From: Pseudomonadales bacterium
Lineage (GTDB): Bacteria > Pseudomonadota > Gammaproteobacteria > Pseudomonadales > Halieaceae
Reading direction: 5' to 3'
Assembly (NCBI GenBank): GCA_024234735.1
Contig: JACKNV010000011.1
Location: forward strand, 1 to 64,000
Length of the DNA stretch: 64,000 nucleotides
Under the pieces are notes generated by a model that did not search any database, was not told the origin of the DNA, and saw nothing but the letters and a program-made list of their open reading frames with translations. Numbering within the stretch: the first letter of the stretch is position 1; every line of letters starts with the position of its first letter. Made by a program: the position numbers and the translations under genes. This document shows positions 1-7,119 of this stretch, piece by piece.

Positions 1-16
1 TCGAGCGCGGAGGCGT

Positions 17-44
17 ATTATACCGATCACCGCCTCCCAGGCAA
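17..44 (-). promoter_or_regulatory. rrn-type promoter P2 reading out of the left edge
   Basis: On the minus strand a -35 hexamer TTGCCT (39-44) and a consensus -10 TATAAT (17-22) are separated by 16 bp and followed by the GC-rich discriminator ACGCCTCCGCGC. A 16-bp spacer plus a CGCCTCC discriminator is typical of growth-rate and ppGpp-controlled rRNA promoters. The transcribed gene lies outside the window. tyrS is followed by a 16S rRNA operon in several related bacteria, so an rRNA operon is likely, but this is inference. Confidence 0.6.
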
Positions 45-160
45 GAAAAAGTAACTTCTCTTTTTTGCCTACCTTCGGCTCTCACCCTCACCGATCGCGC
101 CTGGCGCTTGCCAGCGACGGCTCTCGGGGTGGGTGGCGAGCTGCCCGCGAAGGGAGGCGA

Positions 161-210
161 ACTATACGCAGCGCCCATCGGCAGCGCAAGTCCTTTGCAA
201 AAAAAATTAG
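161..210 (-). promoter_or_regulatory. rrn-type promoter P1 with AT-rich UP-like element
   Basis: On the minus strand a -35-like TTGCGC (184-189) and a -10 TATAGT (161-166) lie 17 bp apart. An AT-rich run (about 190-210, containing eight T on the minus strand) sits just upstream, as an UP element would. The discriminator TCGCCTCCC is nearly the same as that of the second promoter about 145 bp downstream. Tandem P1/P2 promoters with matching discriminators suggest a stable-RNA operon to the left. Confidence 0.55.
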
Positions 211-265
211 GGGTACTGGACTTCGCCACTTGAACCCACCGCCCCGAGAGCGACCGGACAGGCGC

Positions 266-1561
266 TTACTCCACCTCGAAAAGGTGGTACTTCTTCCTGC
301 CCAGGCGCACCAGGAAGTAACGGCCAAACAGTGCCAGGGACGCATCCAGGCAGGCGCGCACCCGGGCGTTATCCTCCCAGGAAACGGCCGTACCGTTGAA
401 GGTGACCGCACTGCGTCCCAGCGCGTCCTTGACCTGCTTACCGGAGCCCGCCATACCGGCCTCCACCAACAAGTGAGTGAGGGTCTCGGGCAGCTCCTGG
501 CGGCGCAGCGTGGATGCCGGCAGCCCGTCCTGGCGCAACTGCTGCAAGTCGGCCTCCGCCAGGGTCAACAGGTCGCCACTGAACAGGCTGTCGGTAATCC
601 TGCGCGCCGCGGCCAGCCCCTCCTCACCGTGCACCAGGCGGGTCACCTCGGCGGCCAGCACCCCCTGCGCCTCGGGCCGCCCGGCCCGCTCGGCATCTGC
701 CCGCTCGATCTCATCAATCTCGGCAACCGGCAAAAAAGTAAAATATTTCAGGAATTTGTATGCATCCGCATCGGCCGTACCCAGCCAGAACTGGTAAAAC
801 GCATAAGGCGAGGTGCGCCTCGCATCCAACCACACGGTACCGGATTCGGTCTTGCCGAACTTGCTGCCATCACTCTTGGTGATCAGCGGCATGGTGAGCC
901 CGAACACCTGCTCCCCGTGGAGGCGGCGAGTGAGATCGATCCCGCCGGTGATATTGCCCCACTGATCCGAACCACCCACCTGCAGACCGCAGCCGTAGCG
1001 ACGGTTCAACTCGGCGAAATCATAGGACTGCAGGATCATGTAGGTAAACTCAGTAAAGCTGATGCCGACATCGTCGCGCTCCAGGCGCTGCTTGACCGAC
1101 TCCTTCTGGATCATGGCATTGACCGAGAAGTGCTTGCCGATATCGCGCAGAAAAGTGAGAACGTCCAGCCCGGCGGTCCAGTCCAGGTTGTTCACCACCT
1201 CGGCGGACGCCGCGCCGGCGTCGAAATCAATAAACCGGGAAACCTGCGCGCGCAACTTCTCGGTCCAGCCCGCCACCACGTCGGGAGTATTCAACTGCCG
1301 CTCCTGGGCCTTGAAACTGGGGTCGCCGATCAACCCGGTCGCTCCGCCTACCAGGGCGATCGGCCGGTGGCCAGCCTGCTGAAAGCGGCGCAGCATCAGC
1401 AGCGGCACCAGTGAGCCGATATGCAGGCTGTCGGCGGTGGGATCAAAGCCGCAGTATAGCGTGCGCACGCCCGCATCCAGCCAGGGTGCGAGGTCTTTTT
1501 CTCCCGCCAGCTGGAACACCAGGCCACGGGCGCGAAGATCTTCTAACAGGGCGCTGCTCAT
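266..1561 (-). CDS. tyrS: Tyrosyl-tRNA synthetase
   Basis: Cytoplasmic class I aminoacyl-tRNA synthetase that charges tRNA-Tyr. The 431-residue product has the N-terminal pocket TLYCGFDPTADSLHIGSL (HIGS at residues 47-50), the class I KFGKT signature in the middle, and a C-terminal S4-like RNA-binding segment. Length fits bacterial TyrRS. The ATG at 1561 was chosen over an in-frame ATG 16 codons upstream because family members begin just before the first helix. The gene is divergent from mepM, and rrn-like promoters follow its 3' end. Confidence 0.97.
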   Translation of the reverse strand: MSSALLEDLRARGLVFQLAGEKDLAPWLDAGVRTLYCGFDPTADSLHIGSLVPLLMLRRFQQAGHRPIALVGGATGLIGDPSFKAQERQLNTPDVVAGWTEKLRAQVSRFIDFDAGAASAEVVNNLDWTAGLDVLTFLRDIGKHFSVNAMIQKESVKQRLERDDVGISFTEFTYMILQSYDFAELNRRYGCGLQVGGSDQWGNITGGIDLTRRLHGEQVFGLTMPLITKSDGSKFGKTESGTVWLDARRTSPYAFYQFWLGTADADAYKFLKYFTFLPVAEIDEIERADAERAGRPEAQGVLAAEVTRLVHGEEGLAAARRITDSLFSGDLLTLAEADLQQLRQDGLPASTLRRQELPETLTHLLVEAGMAGSGKQVKDALGRSAVTFNGTAVSWEDNARVRACLDASLALFGRYFLVRLGRKKYHLFEVE

Positions 1562-1666
1562 CGGGCTGTTCTCGCAGATTTTCGGGCTGAAACAAAGGGG
1601 GCAAACCATACAACAACCACCCTGGCGAAGTCATGTTTCCCGCTATGGCATCGGCATTTTTTTTTA

Positions 1667-1672
1667 TATACT
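1667..1672 (+). promoter_or_regulatory. Putative -10 element for mepM
   Basis: TATACT follows a run of nine T and precedes CGCC. It lies in the tyrS/mepM divergent gap about 33 bp before the chosen mepM start. No good -35 hexamer is visible, so the call rests on the -10 and position only. Confidence 0.35.
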
Positions 1673-1704
1673 CGCCACTTAAGAACGACAAGGACCACCG
1701 GGGC

Positions 1705-3135
1705 ATGTTCGCAAGGGCGAAAAAGAAACGCGGGGCAACTGCTACTCGCAGGCCGGCGGCGCGCGCGCGGCGCAGCTTTACCGCGCCTGGCGCCGCCAGG
1801 TGGGTGCTGATCGGGCTGGGTATCTGCTTCATCGCCGGCATGTGGCTGCACTCGCCGGAAGAGCCCGCCGCTCCGACCTCTGACATAGCCACCGCCGATA
1901 CCCCGCCCATCGCGCCCGCTACCGGCGCAACCGACGACGAGTTGTGGCTGGTGACCGCTCCCGCCGCGCCCCCCGCGGCGCCGCAAGAGCCGCCCCCTGC
2001 GGCGCGCCCGTGGCAGGAGCAGGTGGTCCGAAAAGGCGACAACCTGTCCCTGATTTTCCAACGCGCCGGTTTCGGCAAGGGCGATGTCTACAGCGTGGTC
2101 AGCGAATCCGCCGACGGCAATACCCTGGCCCGTATCTACCCGGGGCAGGTGGTCGGCTTCCAGGCGGACGATGAGGGCCAGCTGCTGGCCGTGCGCTATG
2201 TCAAATCCCCCCTGGAAACCATTTACTATCGCCGGGGGGAGCAGGGCTTTGACAGCGAGATCGAAACCCGCGAGCCGGAGGTCAGGGAGTCCTGGGCCAC
2301 CGGCGAAATCACCTCCTCCCTGTTCATGGCAGGCCAGGAAGCAGGCCTGTCGCAGAACCTGATCATGGAGCTGGCCAATATATTCGGCGGCGTCATCGAC
2401 TTCGTACAGGATCCTCGCCAGGGCGACACCATTCACCTGGTCTATGAAGAGCTCTACCTGGACGGCGAAAAATACGGCGATGGCAATATCGTCGCCGCCT
2501 CGTTCACCAATCAGGGCAAGACCTACAACGCCTTCCGCTACGTCGACACCAACGGCGACGTCAACTACTACAACGAAGAGGGTGTGAGCATGCGCAAGGC
2601 ATTCCTGCTCGCACCGGTGGACTTCACCCGCATCAGCTCCAACTTCAACTTGAAGCGCCTGCACCCCATCTACAAGACAACCCGCCCCCATCGCGGTACA
2701 GATTACGCCGCGCCCACGGGCACCCCCGTTTACGCCGCCGGCGACGGCCGGGTCATCAAGGCCGGTTATACCCGCGCCAACGGCAACTACGTGTTCATCC
2801 AGCACGGCTCGCGTTACGTCACCCGCTACCTGCACCTGAACAAGCGCAAGGTCAAACAGGGGCAGAAGGTGGTGCAAAGCCAGGTGATCGGTACAGTCGG
2901 GTCTACCGGCGCGGCAACGGGGCCGCACCTGCACTACGAATTCCTGATGGACGGGGTGCACCGGGACCCGCGCAAGATCCACAAGCAGCTGCCCAAGGCC
3001 AAGACCCTGGCGCCGTCGGAAATGGTCGCCTTCCGCCAGGCCATCAATTCCAGCGCCATGCAACTGGCGGCGCTGCGCACCGACAGCCACCTGGCCCTGC
3101 ACAACCAGGGCGAAAACAAGTCGAGCGCCAACTGA
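1705..3135 (+). CDS. mepM: M23 family peptidoglycan endopeptidase (MepM/YebA-like)
   Basis: Predicted inner-membrane-anchored or exported zinc metallopeptidase that cuts peptide cross-links so the wall can expand. The 476-residue product has a basic N-terminus, one membrane segment (WVLIGLGICFIAGMWL), a Pro/Ala-rich linker, an OapA/LysM-like domain (VRKGDNLSLIFQRAGF) and a C-terminal LytM domain. The LytM domain has the zinc ligands H329 and D333 (HRGTDYAAP) and H408-L-H410 (GPHLHYEF). The start at 1705 has AAGGA ten bases upstream. An in-frame ATG at 1633 would overlap the presumed promoter. It precedes anmK by 8 bp, pairing a wall hydrolase with a wall-recycling kinase. Confidence 0.93.
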   Translation: MFARAKKKRGATATRRPAARARRSFTAPGAARWVLIGLGICFIAGMWLHSPEEPAAPTSDIATADTPPIAPATGATDDELWLVTAPAAPPAAPQEPPPAARPWQEQVVRKGDNLSLIFQRAGFGKGDVYSVVSESADGNTLARIYPGQVVGFQADDEGQLLAVRYVKSPLETIYYRRGEQGFDSEIETREPEVRESWATGEITSSLFMAGQEAGLSQNLIMELANIFGGVIDFVQDPRQGDTIHLVYEELYLDGEKYGDGNIVAASFTNQGKTYNAFRYVDTNGDVNYYNEEGVSMRKAFLLAPVDFTRISSNFNLKRLHPIYKTTRPHRGTDYAAPTGTPVYAAGDGRVIKAGYTRANGNYVFIQHGSRYVTRYLHLNKRKVKQGQKVVQSQVIGTVGSTGAATGPHLHYEFLMDGVHRDPRKIHKQLPKAKTLAPSEMVAFRQAINSSAMQLAALRTDSHLALHNQGENKSSAN

Positions 3136-3143
3136 GCAAGGAG

Positions 3144-4253
3144 ATGGCCGAGGCCCTTTATGTCGGGCTCATGTCCGGCACCAGTGTCGATGGCATCGAC
3201 AGCGCGCTGGTCCGCTGCAACCGCGGCAGCGTGGAGTTGCTGGCCACTCACGCACACCCCCTACCCGCCGAGGTGCGCACCGCCATCGAGGCCATCAGCC
3301 ACCCCGGCGACAACGAGATCGAGCGGCTGGGGCCGCTGGACAGGGAGCTTGGCAGGCTGTTCGCCGATGCCACCCTGGCCTTGCTCGCCACCGCGGCAGT
3401 CCCCCCCGGGGCTGTGCGGGCGATCGGCAGCCACGGACAGACGGTGCGCCACCGCCCCCCTTGCGACGCTGCCGACAGTTTTACCTTGCAGTTGGGCGAT
3501 CCCAACACCATCGCCGAAATCACCGGTATCACCACGGTCGCGGATTTTCGCCGGCGCGACATGGCGGCCGGTGGCGAGGGCGCCCCACTGGCCCCGGCGT
3601 TTCACGCCGCGGCGTTCGCCAGGCCGGGTATCAACCGGGCCATCGTCAACATCGGGGGGATCGCCAACATCACCCTGCTGGAGGGGGAAACCCTGCGCAT
3701 GGGCTGCGATTCGGGCCCGGGGAATACCCTGCTGGATCATTGGATACAGCGCCACAGGCAACACAGCTACGACCGCGACGGCCAGTGGGCCGCGGCGGGC
3801 ACGGTACAACCGGGCCTGCTGCACCAGCTGCAGGGGCACGATTACTTCACCCGCTCCGGGCCGCGCAGCTCCGGCAAGGAGGCATTCAACCTGGCGTGGC
3901 TGGACGAGCAGCTGCGGGGCTTTCCGGACCTGGCCGCGGCCGATGTACAGGCAACCCTGGCGCAGCTGACCGCCGAGACCATCGCCCGGGCGCTCCAGGC
4001 TGCCCCCGTGATCGCCTCCGAGCTATATGTCTGTGGCGGTGGGGCCTACAACAGCGATCTCCTGCGGCGCCTGGAAACGGCAATCGCCCCGGTGCGGGTG
4101 CAGACCACCGCGGCGCTGGGCATAGACCCGGACTGGGTGGAGGCCATGACATTCGCCTGGCTGGCACAGCGCACCCTCGATGGGCTGGCGGGCAATGCGC
4201 CGGCGGTCACCGGCGCCACGGCAGAGCGTATACTGGGTGGGATCTATTGCTGA
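3144..4253 (+). CDS. anmK: Anhydro-N-acetylmuramic acid kinase
   Basis: Converts 1,6-anhydro-MurNAc from recycled cell wall to MurNAc-6-phosphate using ATP. The 369-residue product opens with the diagnostic LMSGTSVDGIDSALV loop and has the GSHGQTVRHRP and CGGGAYN motifs of the actin/hexokinase-fold family. It lies 8 bp behind mepM. The AAGGAG preceding the ATG directly abuts it with no spacer, which is unusual, but the protein alignment leaves no room for a later start. Together with amgK-murU (47448-49174) it shows active murein recycling. Confidence 0.96.
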   Translation: MAEALYVGLMSGTSVDGIDSALVRCNRGSVELLATHAHPLPAEVRTAIEAISHPGDNEIERLGPLDRELGRLFADATLALLATAAVPPGAVRAIGSHGQTVRHRPPCDAADSFTLQLGDPNTIAEITGITTVADFRRRDMAAGGEGAPLAPAFHAAAFARPGINRAIVNIGGIANITLLEGETLRMGCDSGPGNTLLDHWIQRHRQHSYDRDGQWAAAGTVQPGLLHQLQGHDYFTRSGPRSSGKEAFNLAWLDEQLRGFPDLAAADVQATLAQLTAETIARALQAAPVIASELYVCGGGAYNSDLLRRLETAIAPVRVQTTAALGIDPDWVEAMTFAWLAQRTLDGLAGNAPAVTGATAERILGGIYC

Positions 4254-4294
4254 CAAGCCGGGTGCGCACCGGCCAGCCATGACAAGGTCTGCAC

Positions 4295-4648
4295 CTAGAT
4301 GGAGAAAGAGGCCCCGCAACCGCAGGTAGTGCTGGCATTGGGGTTGTTGACCACGAACCGCGACCCTTCCAGGCCCTCCGTGTAGTCCACTTCCGACCCC
4401 ACCAGGTACTGGAAACTCATCGGGTCGATGAGTACGGTAACGCCGTCCTTTTCGATGGCCGCGTCGTCCTCGGCAGCCTCATCCTCAAAGCTGAAGCCGT
4501 ACTGGAAACCGGAACAACCGCCCCCGGTGATGTAGACCCTCAGCTTGAGCTGGTCGTTTTCTTCCTCCGCCACGAGTTCCCGCACCTTGCGCACCGCGCG
4601 GGCGGACAGGTTGATACTCGTCGGATTGAAGGTTTCTGCCACAGACAT
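4295..4648 (-). CDS. erpA: Iron-sulfur cluster insertion protein ErpA
   Basis: A-type carrier that delivers Fe-S clusters to target enzymes, including isoprenoid-synthesis enzymes. The 117-residue product has the three invariant cysteines C45 (TGGGCSGFQYGF), C109 and C111 (TTCGCGASF) of the HesB/IscA family. Full length and intact. It is convergent with anmK and has its own promoter downstream of the bactofilin terminator-like hairpin. Confidence 0.95.
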   Translation of the reverse strand: MSVAETFNPTSINLSARAVRKVRELVAEEENDQLKLRVYITGGGCSGFQYGFSFEDEAAEDDAAIEKDGVTVLIDPMSFQYLVGSEVDYTEGLEGSRFVVNNPNASTTCGCGASFSI

Positions 4649-4699
4649 CAGTACATCCAGGTTTCCACGGGCGGCCCTGACCGCACCGTAACTGCGCGC

Positions 4700-4728
4700 A
4701 GTATGCTATAACCCACTATTTTGGTCAA
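4700..4728 (-). promoter_or_regulatory. Putative erpA promoter
   Basis: Minus-strand TTGACC (4723-4728) and CATACT (4700-4705) are separated by exactly 17 bp, about 50 bp upstream of the erpA ATG. Confidence 0.5.
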
Positions 4729-4732
4729 GATT

Positions 4733-4775
4733 GAGCCGGCCGCCGCACGTCCCCGACGGGACTGGCGGCCGGCTC
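4733..4775 (-). terminator. Hairpin after the bactofilin gene
   Basis: A perfect 12-bp inverted repeat (GAGCCGGCCGCC at 4733-4744 and its complement at 4764-4775) with a further inner GTCCC/GGGAC pairing. It starts one base after the bactofilin stop codon. There is no strong U-tract after it, so the termination strength is uncertain. Confidence 0.6.
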
Positions 4776-5210
4776 TCAGCCCGCCTGCTCCGACTGGGCC
4801 TGGCCGCCCTGCCGGGGCACGGACTGGGCACCGGGTGCCGACTCCTGCTCCGCCATATGGCACATGCTGCCGTTGACCTCGGAGCCGGCGGCCATTTCCA
4901 TCAAGGCGTAAAACACATTGCCCTTGACCCGGGCCTTCGGCGCGAGCTCCAGGTGCTTGCTGGCATAGACGTTGCCTTCGACCTCGCCGTTGACAATGAC
5001 CGACGGGCTGCGGATCTCGCCTTCTACCCGGCCCTTTTCGACGATCCGCACCAGCGCGTCCTTGCCGGCCTCGGCGATGAGATTGCCCTGCACCAGGCCT
5101 TCGACATCCACGGTACCACTGAAGCGCAGGTCTCCCAGGACAACCGTATCGCGCGAGATCAGGGTGGTCTTGCCCGATACGGTCACGGTCGACTTCTTAT
5201 TTCCCAACAT
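4776..5210 (-). CDS. Bactofilin family polymer-forming protein
   Basis: Cytoskeletal beta-helix protein that self-assembles and often positions cell-wall enzymes. The 144-residue product has the right-handed beta-helix pattern of repeated short strands (GDLRFSGTVDVEGLVQGNLI, then VEGEIRSPSVIVNGEVEGNV), flanked by short polar tails rich in Gln/Ser/Ala at the C-terminus. ATG 5210 was chosen. An ATG five codons upstream is possible. It overlaps the 3' end of the DUF6776 gene by 14 bp, so the two are probably co-translated. Confidence 0.88.
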   Translation of the reverse strand: MLGNKKSTVTVSGKTTLISRDTVVLGDLRFSGTVDVEGLVQGNLIAEAGKDALVRIVEKGRVEGEIRSPSVIVNGEVEGNVYASKHLELAPKARVKGNVFYALMEMAAGSEVNGSMCHMAEQESAPGAQSVPRQGGQAQSEQAG

Positions 5211-5940
5211 GTGTAAACCTCTCATCCAGGTGCCAGGAATACTGTTTCGTCACTTCCAACTGGCGCGGCTCGGTGGTACTCGCAGCAACGGTGAAGCGCT
5301 CCGGCTCGAAACCTTGCGGCAAGGTGATCATCCCTTCCACTGCCTGGAAATAGCGAAAACGCAGGGGGATGACATCGCCCTCCACCTCCTCGCTGAGCTG
5401 CCCGAGGGGATACTCGACCGCTTCACCCGCCAGCTTTCCGGCAACAGTGACCCGCAACTGCCCCTTGAGCAGGTCGTGCTTGCGGGCCTCCTGCTGCACC
5501 ACGATACGGTACAGATAACTACCGGGCTCATCGCCGGCCACCAGTTCCAGCTGGCGCAAACTGAGACCGGGTCCAATTTCCCCGGGGGCAATCAGGCTGC
5601 GATAGAAGGCCAACCCCTCCTCGAGCGCGGCAATCTCTTCCTGCTGGGCGGCCAGATCCTGGCGCACCAGTTCCAGGGTATGGCGATCGACCTCGTGGCG
5701 TGTCAGCTGAACCTCCAGCTGGCTGTCCCGCTCGCGCAGGGCGCTTTCCAGTTCCAGCAACTGGGCCTGCATGCCGCGGTAGGATTTGGGCTTGGCGCCC
5801 ATACCCTGGAAGGCGGCGAATTGCCCCAGGTAAAACCCGGCCACCAGGGCGACTGCCGTCAGCAAGGTGACCACCACAACCAGCAGCTGGCGCCGGCGGC
5901 CCTGGCTGCTGCCCGGCGAATTCGCAGCTTGCGATGCCAC
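5197..5940 (-). CDS. DUF6776 family membrane-anchored coiled-coil protein
   Basis: Unknown function. The 247-residue product has one N-terminal membrane helix (about residues 18-40), then a heptad-rich coiled coil (about 50-115, many Leu/Glu/Gln), then a beta-rich periplasmic domain ending in KQYSWHLDERFTHVGK. Single-pass topology with a short cytoplasmic tail is predicted. Overlap with the downstream bactofilin suggests a joint role at the envelope, for example as a membrane partner of the bactofilin filament. That role is inference. It sits 8 bp after argC. Confidence 0.75.
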   Translation of the reverse strand: MASQAANSPGSSQGRRRQLLVVVVTLLTAVALVAGFYLGQFAAFQGMGAKPKSYRGMQAQLLELESALRERDSQLEVQLTRHEVDRHTLELVRQDLAAQQEEIAALEEGLAFYRSLIAPGEIGPGLSLRQLELVAGDEPGSYLYRIVVQQEARKHDLLKGQLRVTVAGKLAGEAVEYPLGQLSEEVEGDVIPLRFRYFQAVEGMITLPQGFEPERFTVAASTTEPRQLEVTKQYSWHLDERFTHVGK

Positions 5941-5948
5941 CGCGGGGC

Positions 5949-6980
5949 TCAGGGCAACAGGCCGACCTGCCTGAGTCCACTGTCCTCGGGCAGGTTGAGC
6001 ATAATGTTCATGTTCTGCACCGCCTGGCCCGAGGCACCCTTGACCAGGTTGTCGATGGTGGACATTACCACCACGGTATCCCGTTGCTGCGGAATGGCAA
6101 CGGCTATCTGACAGCGATTGGCGCCGCGTACCGTCCTGGTCTGGGGGAGCATCCCGGGCGGCAACACGTCGACGAAGGGTTCCGCCGCGTACCGCTGCTC
6201 GTACAGCGCCTGCAGGTCACCCGGCTCGCCGGACAGGCGGGCAAAGAGCGTGGCGTGGATACCCCTGATCATCGGCAGCAGGTGGGGCACGAAAGTAAGC
6301 TGCACCGGCGTGCCGGCGACATCGGCCAGCCCCTGCTCGATTTCCGGCAGGTGCCTGTGCCCGGCCACCCCGTAGGCCTTGAAACTGTCGGCCACCTCGC
6401 TGAGCAGGTTGTCGACCTTGGCCTGCCGGCCCGCGCCGCTGACCCCCGAGGCGGCGCTGGCGATCAGGTGAGCCGGATCGACCAGGCCCTCGGCCAGCAG
6501 GGGGATCAACCCCAGCTGCACGGCCGTGGGGTAACAGCCGGGGCAGGCCACCAGGCGCGCACCGGCGATCGCCGCGCGGTTTACCTCGGGCAGGCCATAT
6601 ACCGCCTCGGCCAGCAACTCGGGGCTGGCGTGGGGTTCGCCGTACCAGCTCGACCACTGGCGGGCGTCCCGCAGGCGGTAATCCGCCGACAGGTCGATTA
6701 CCCGGGTACCCGCGGCCAGCAGTTCCGGCACAAGGTTCATGGCCACATTGTGCGGCGTGGCGAAAAACACCACATCACAGGCCGCCAGCTGCGCCACCTG
6801 CGGCTCGGTGAAGGCCAGGTCGTAGTGCCCGCGCAGGTTGGGATAGAGGTCGTCAACCCGCCGGCCACTCTCGGCGCGGGAGGTGATAGCCACCACTTCG
6901 ACCTGCTCGTGAGCGGCCAGCAGGCGCAGCAATTCCACGCCGGTATAGCCAGTACCCCCTACGATCCCCACCTTTACCAT
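5949..6980 (-). CDS. argC: N-acetyl-gamma-glutamyl-phosphate reductase
   Basis: Third step of arginine synthesis: NADPH-dependent reduction of N-acetylglutamyl phosphate. The 343-residue product starts MVKVGIVGGTGYTGVELLRL (Rossmann nucleotide loop) and carries the catalytic cysteine C149 in ACPGCYPTAV and the late motif VPHLLPMIRGIHATL. An upstream in-frame extension of 52 codons was rejected because it lacks homology and covers the divergent promoter region. Confidence 0.96.
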   Translation of the reverse strand: MVKVGIVGGTGYTGVELLRLLAAHEQVEVVAITSRAESGRRVDDLYPNLRGHYDLAFTEPQVAQLAACDVVFFATPHNVAMNLVPELLAAGTRVIDLSADYRLRDARQWSSWYGEPHASPELLAEAVYGLPEVNRAAIAGARLVACPGCYPTAVQLGLIPLLAEGLVDPAHLIASAASGVSGAGRQAKVDNLLSEVADSFKAYGVAGHRHLPEIEQGLADVAGTPVQLTFVPHLLPMIRGIHATLFARLSGEPGDLQALYEQRYAAEPFVDVLPPGMLPQTRTVRGANRCQIAVAIPQQRDTVVVMSTIDNLVKGASGQAVQNMNIMLNLPEDSGLRQVGLLP

Positions 6981-7119
6981 GACACTTCCCAGTTGCGCTG
7001 ACAGCTGTAGCAGGCCCCACCCCGTGGGCGCCCGCAGCAATGAAGGGCACCAAGTATAAAAGCAATAACCGGGGAGATAACTGGTAATATTGTGTTTTTG
7101 CAAGAAACCGGCTCGCCCC

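Noticed and set aside
1..265. 16S rRNA or tRNA sequence at the left edge
   Set aside because: Only promoter-like elements are seen. No rRNA core sequence or cloverleaf could be made from these bases.
65..1414. 449-codon plus-strand ORF antisense to tyrS
   Set aside because: No domain, low-complexity composition and complete overlap with tyrS. A typical GC-rich shadow frame.
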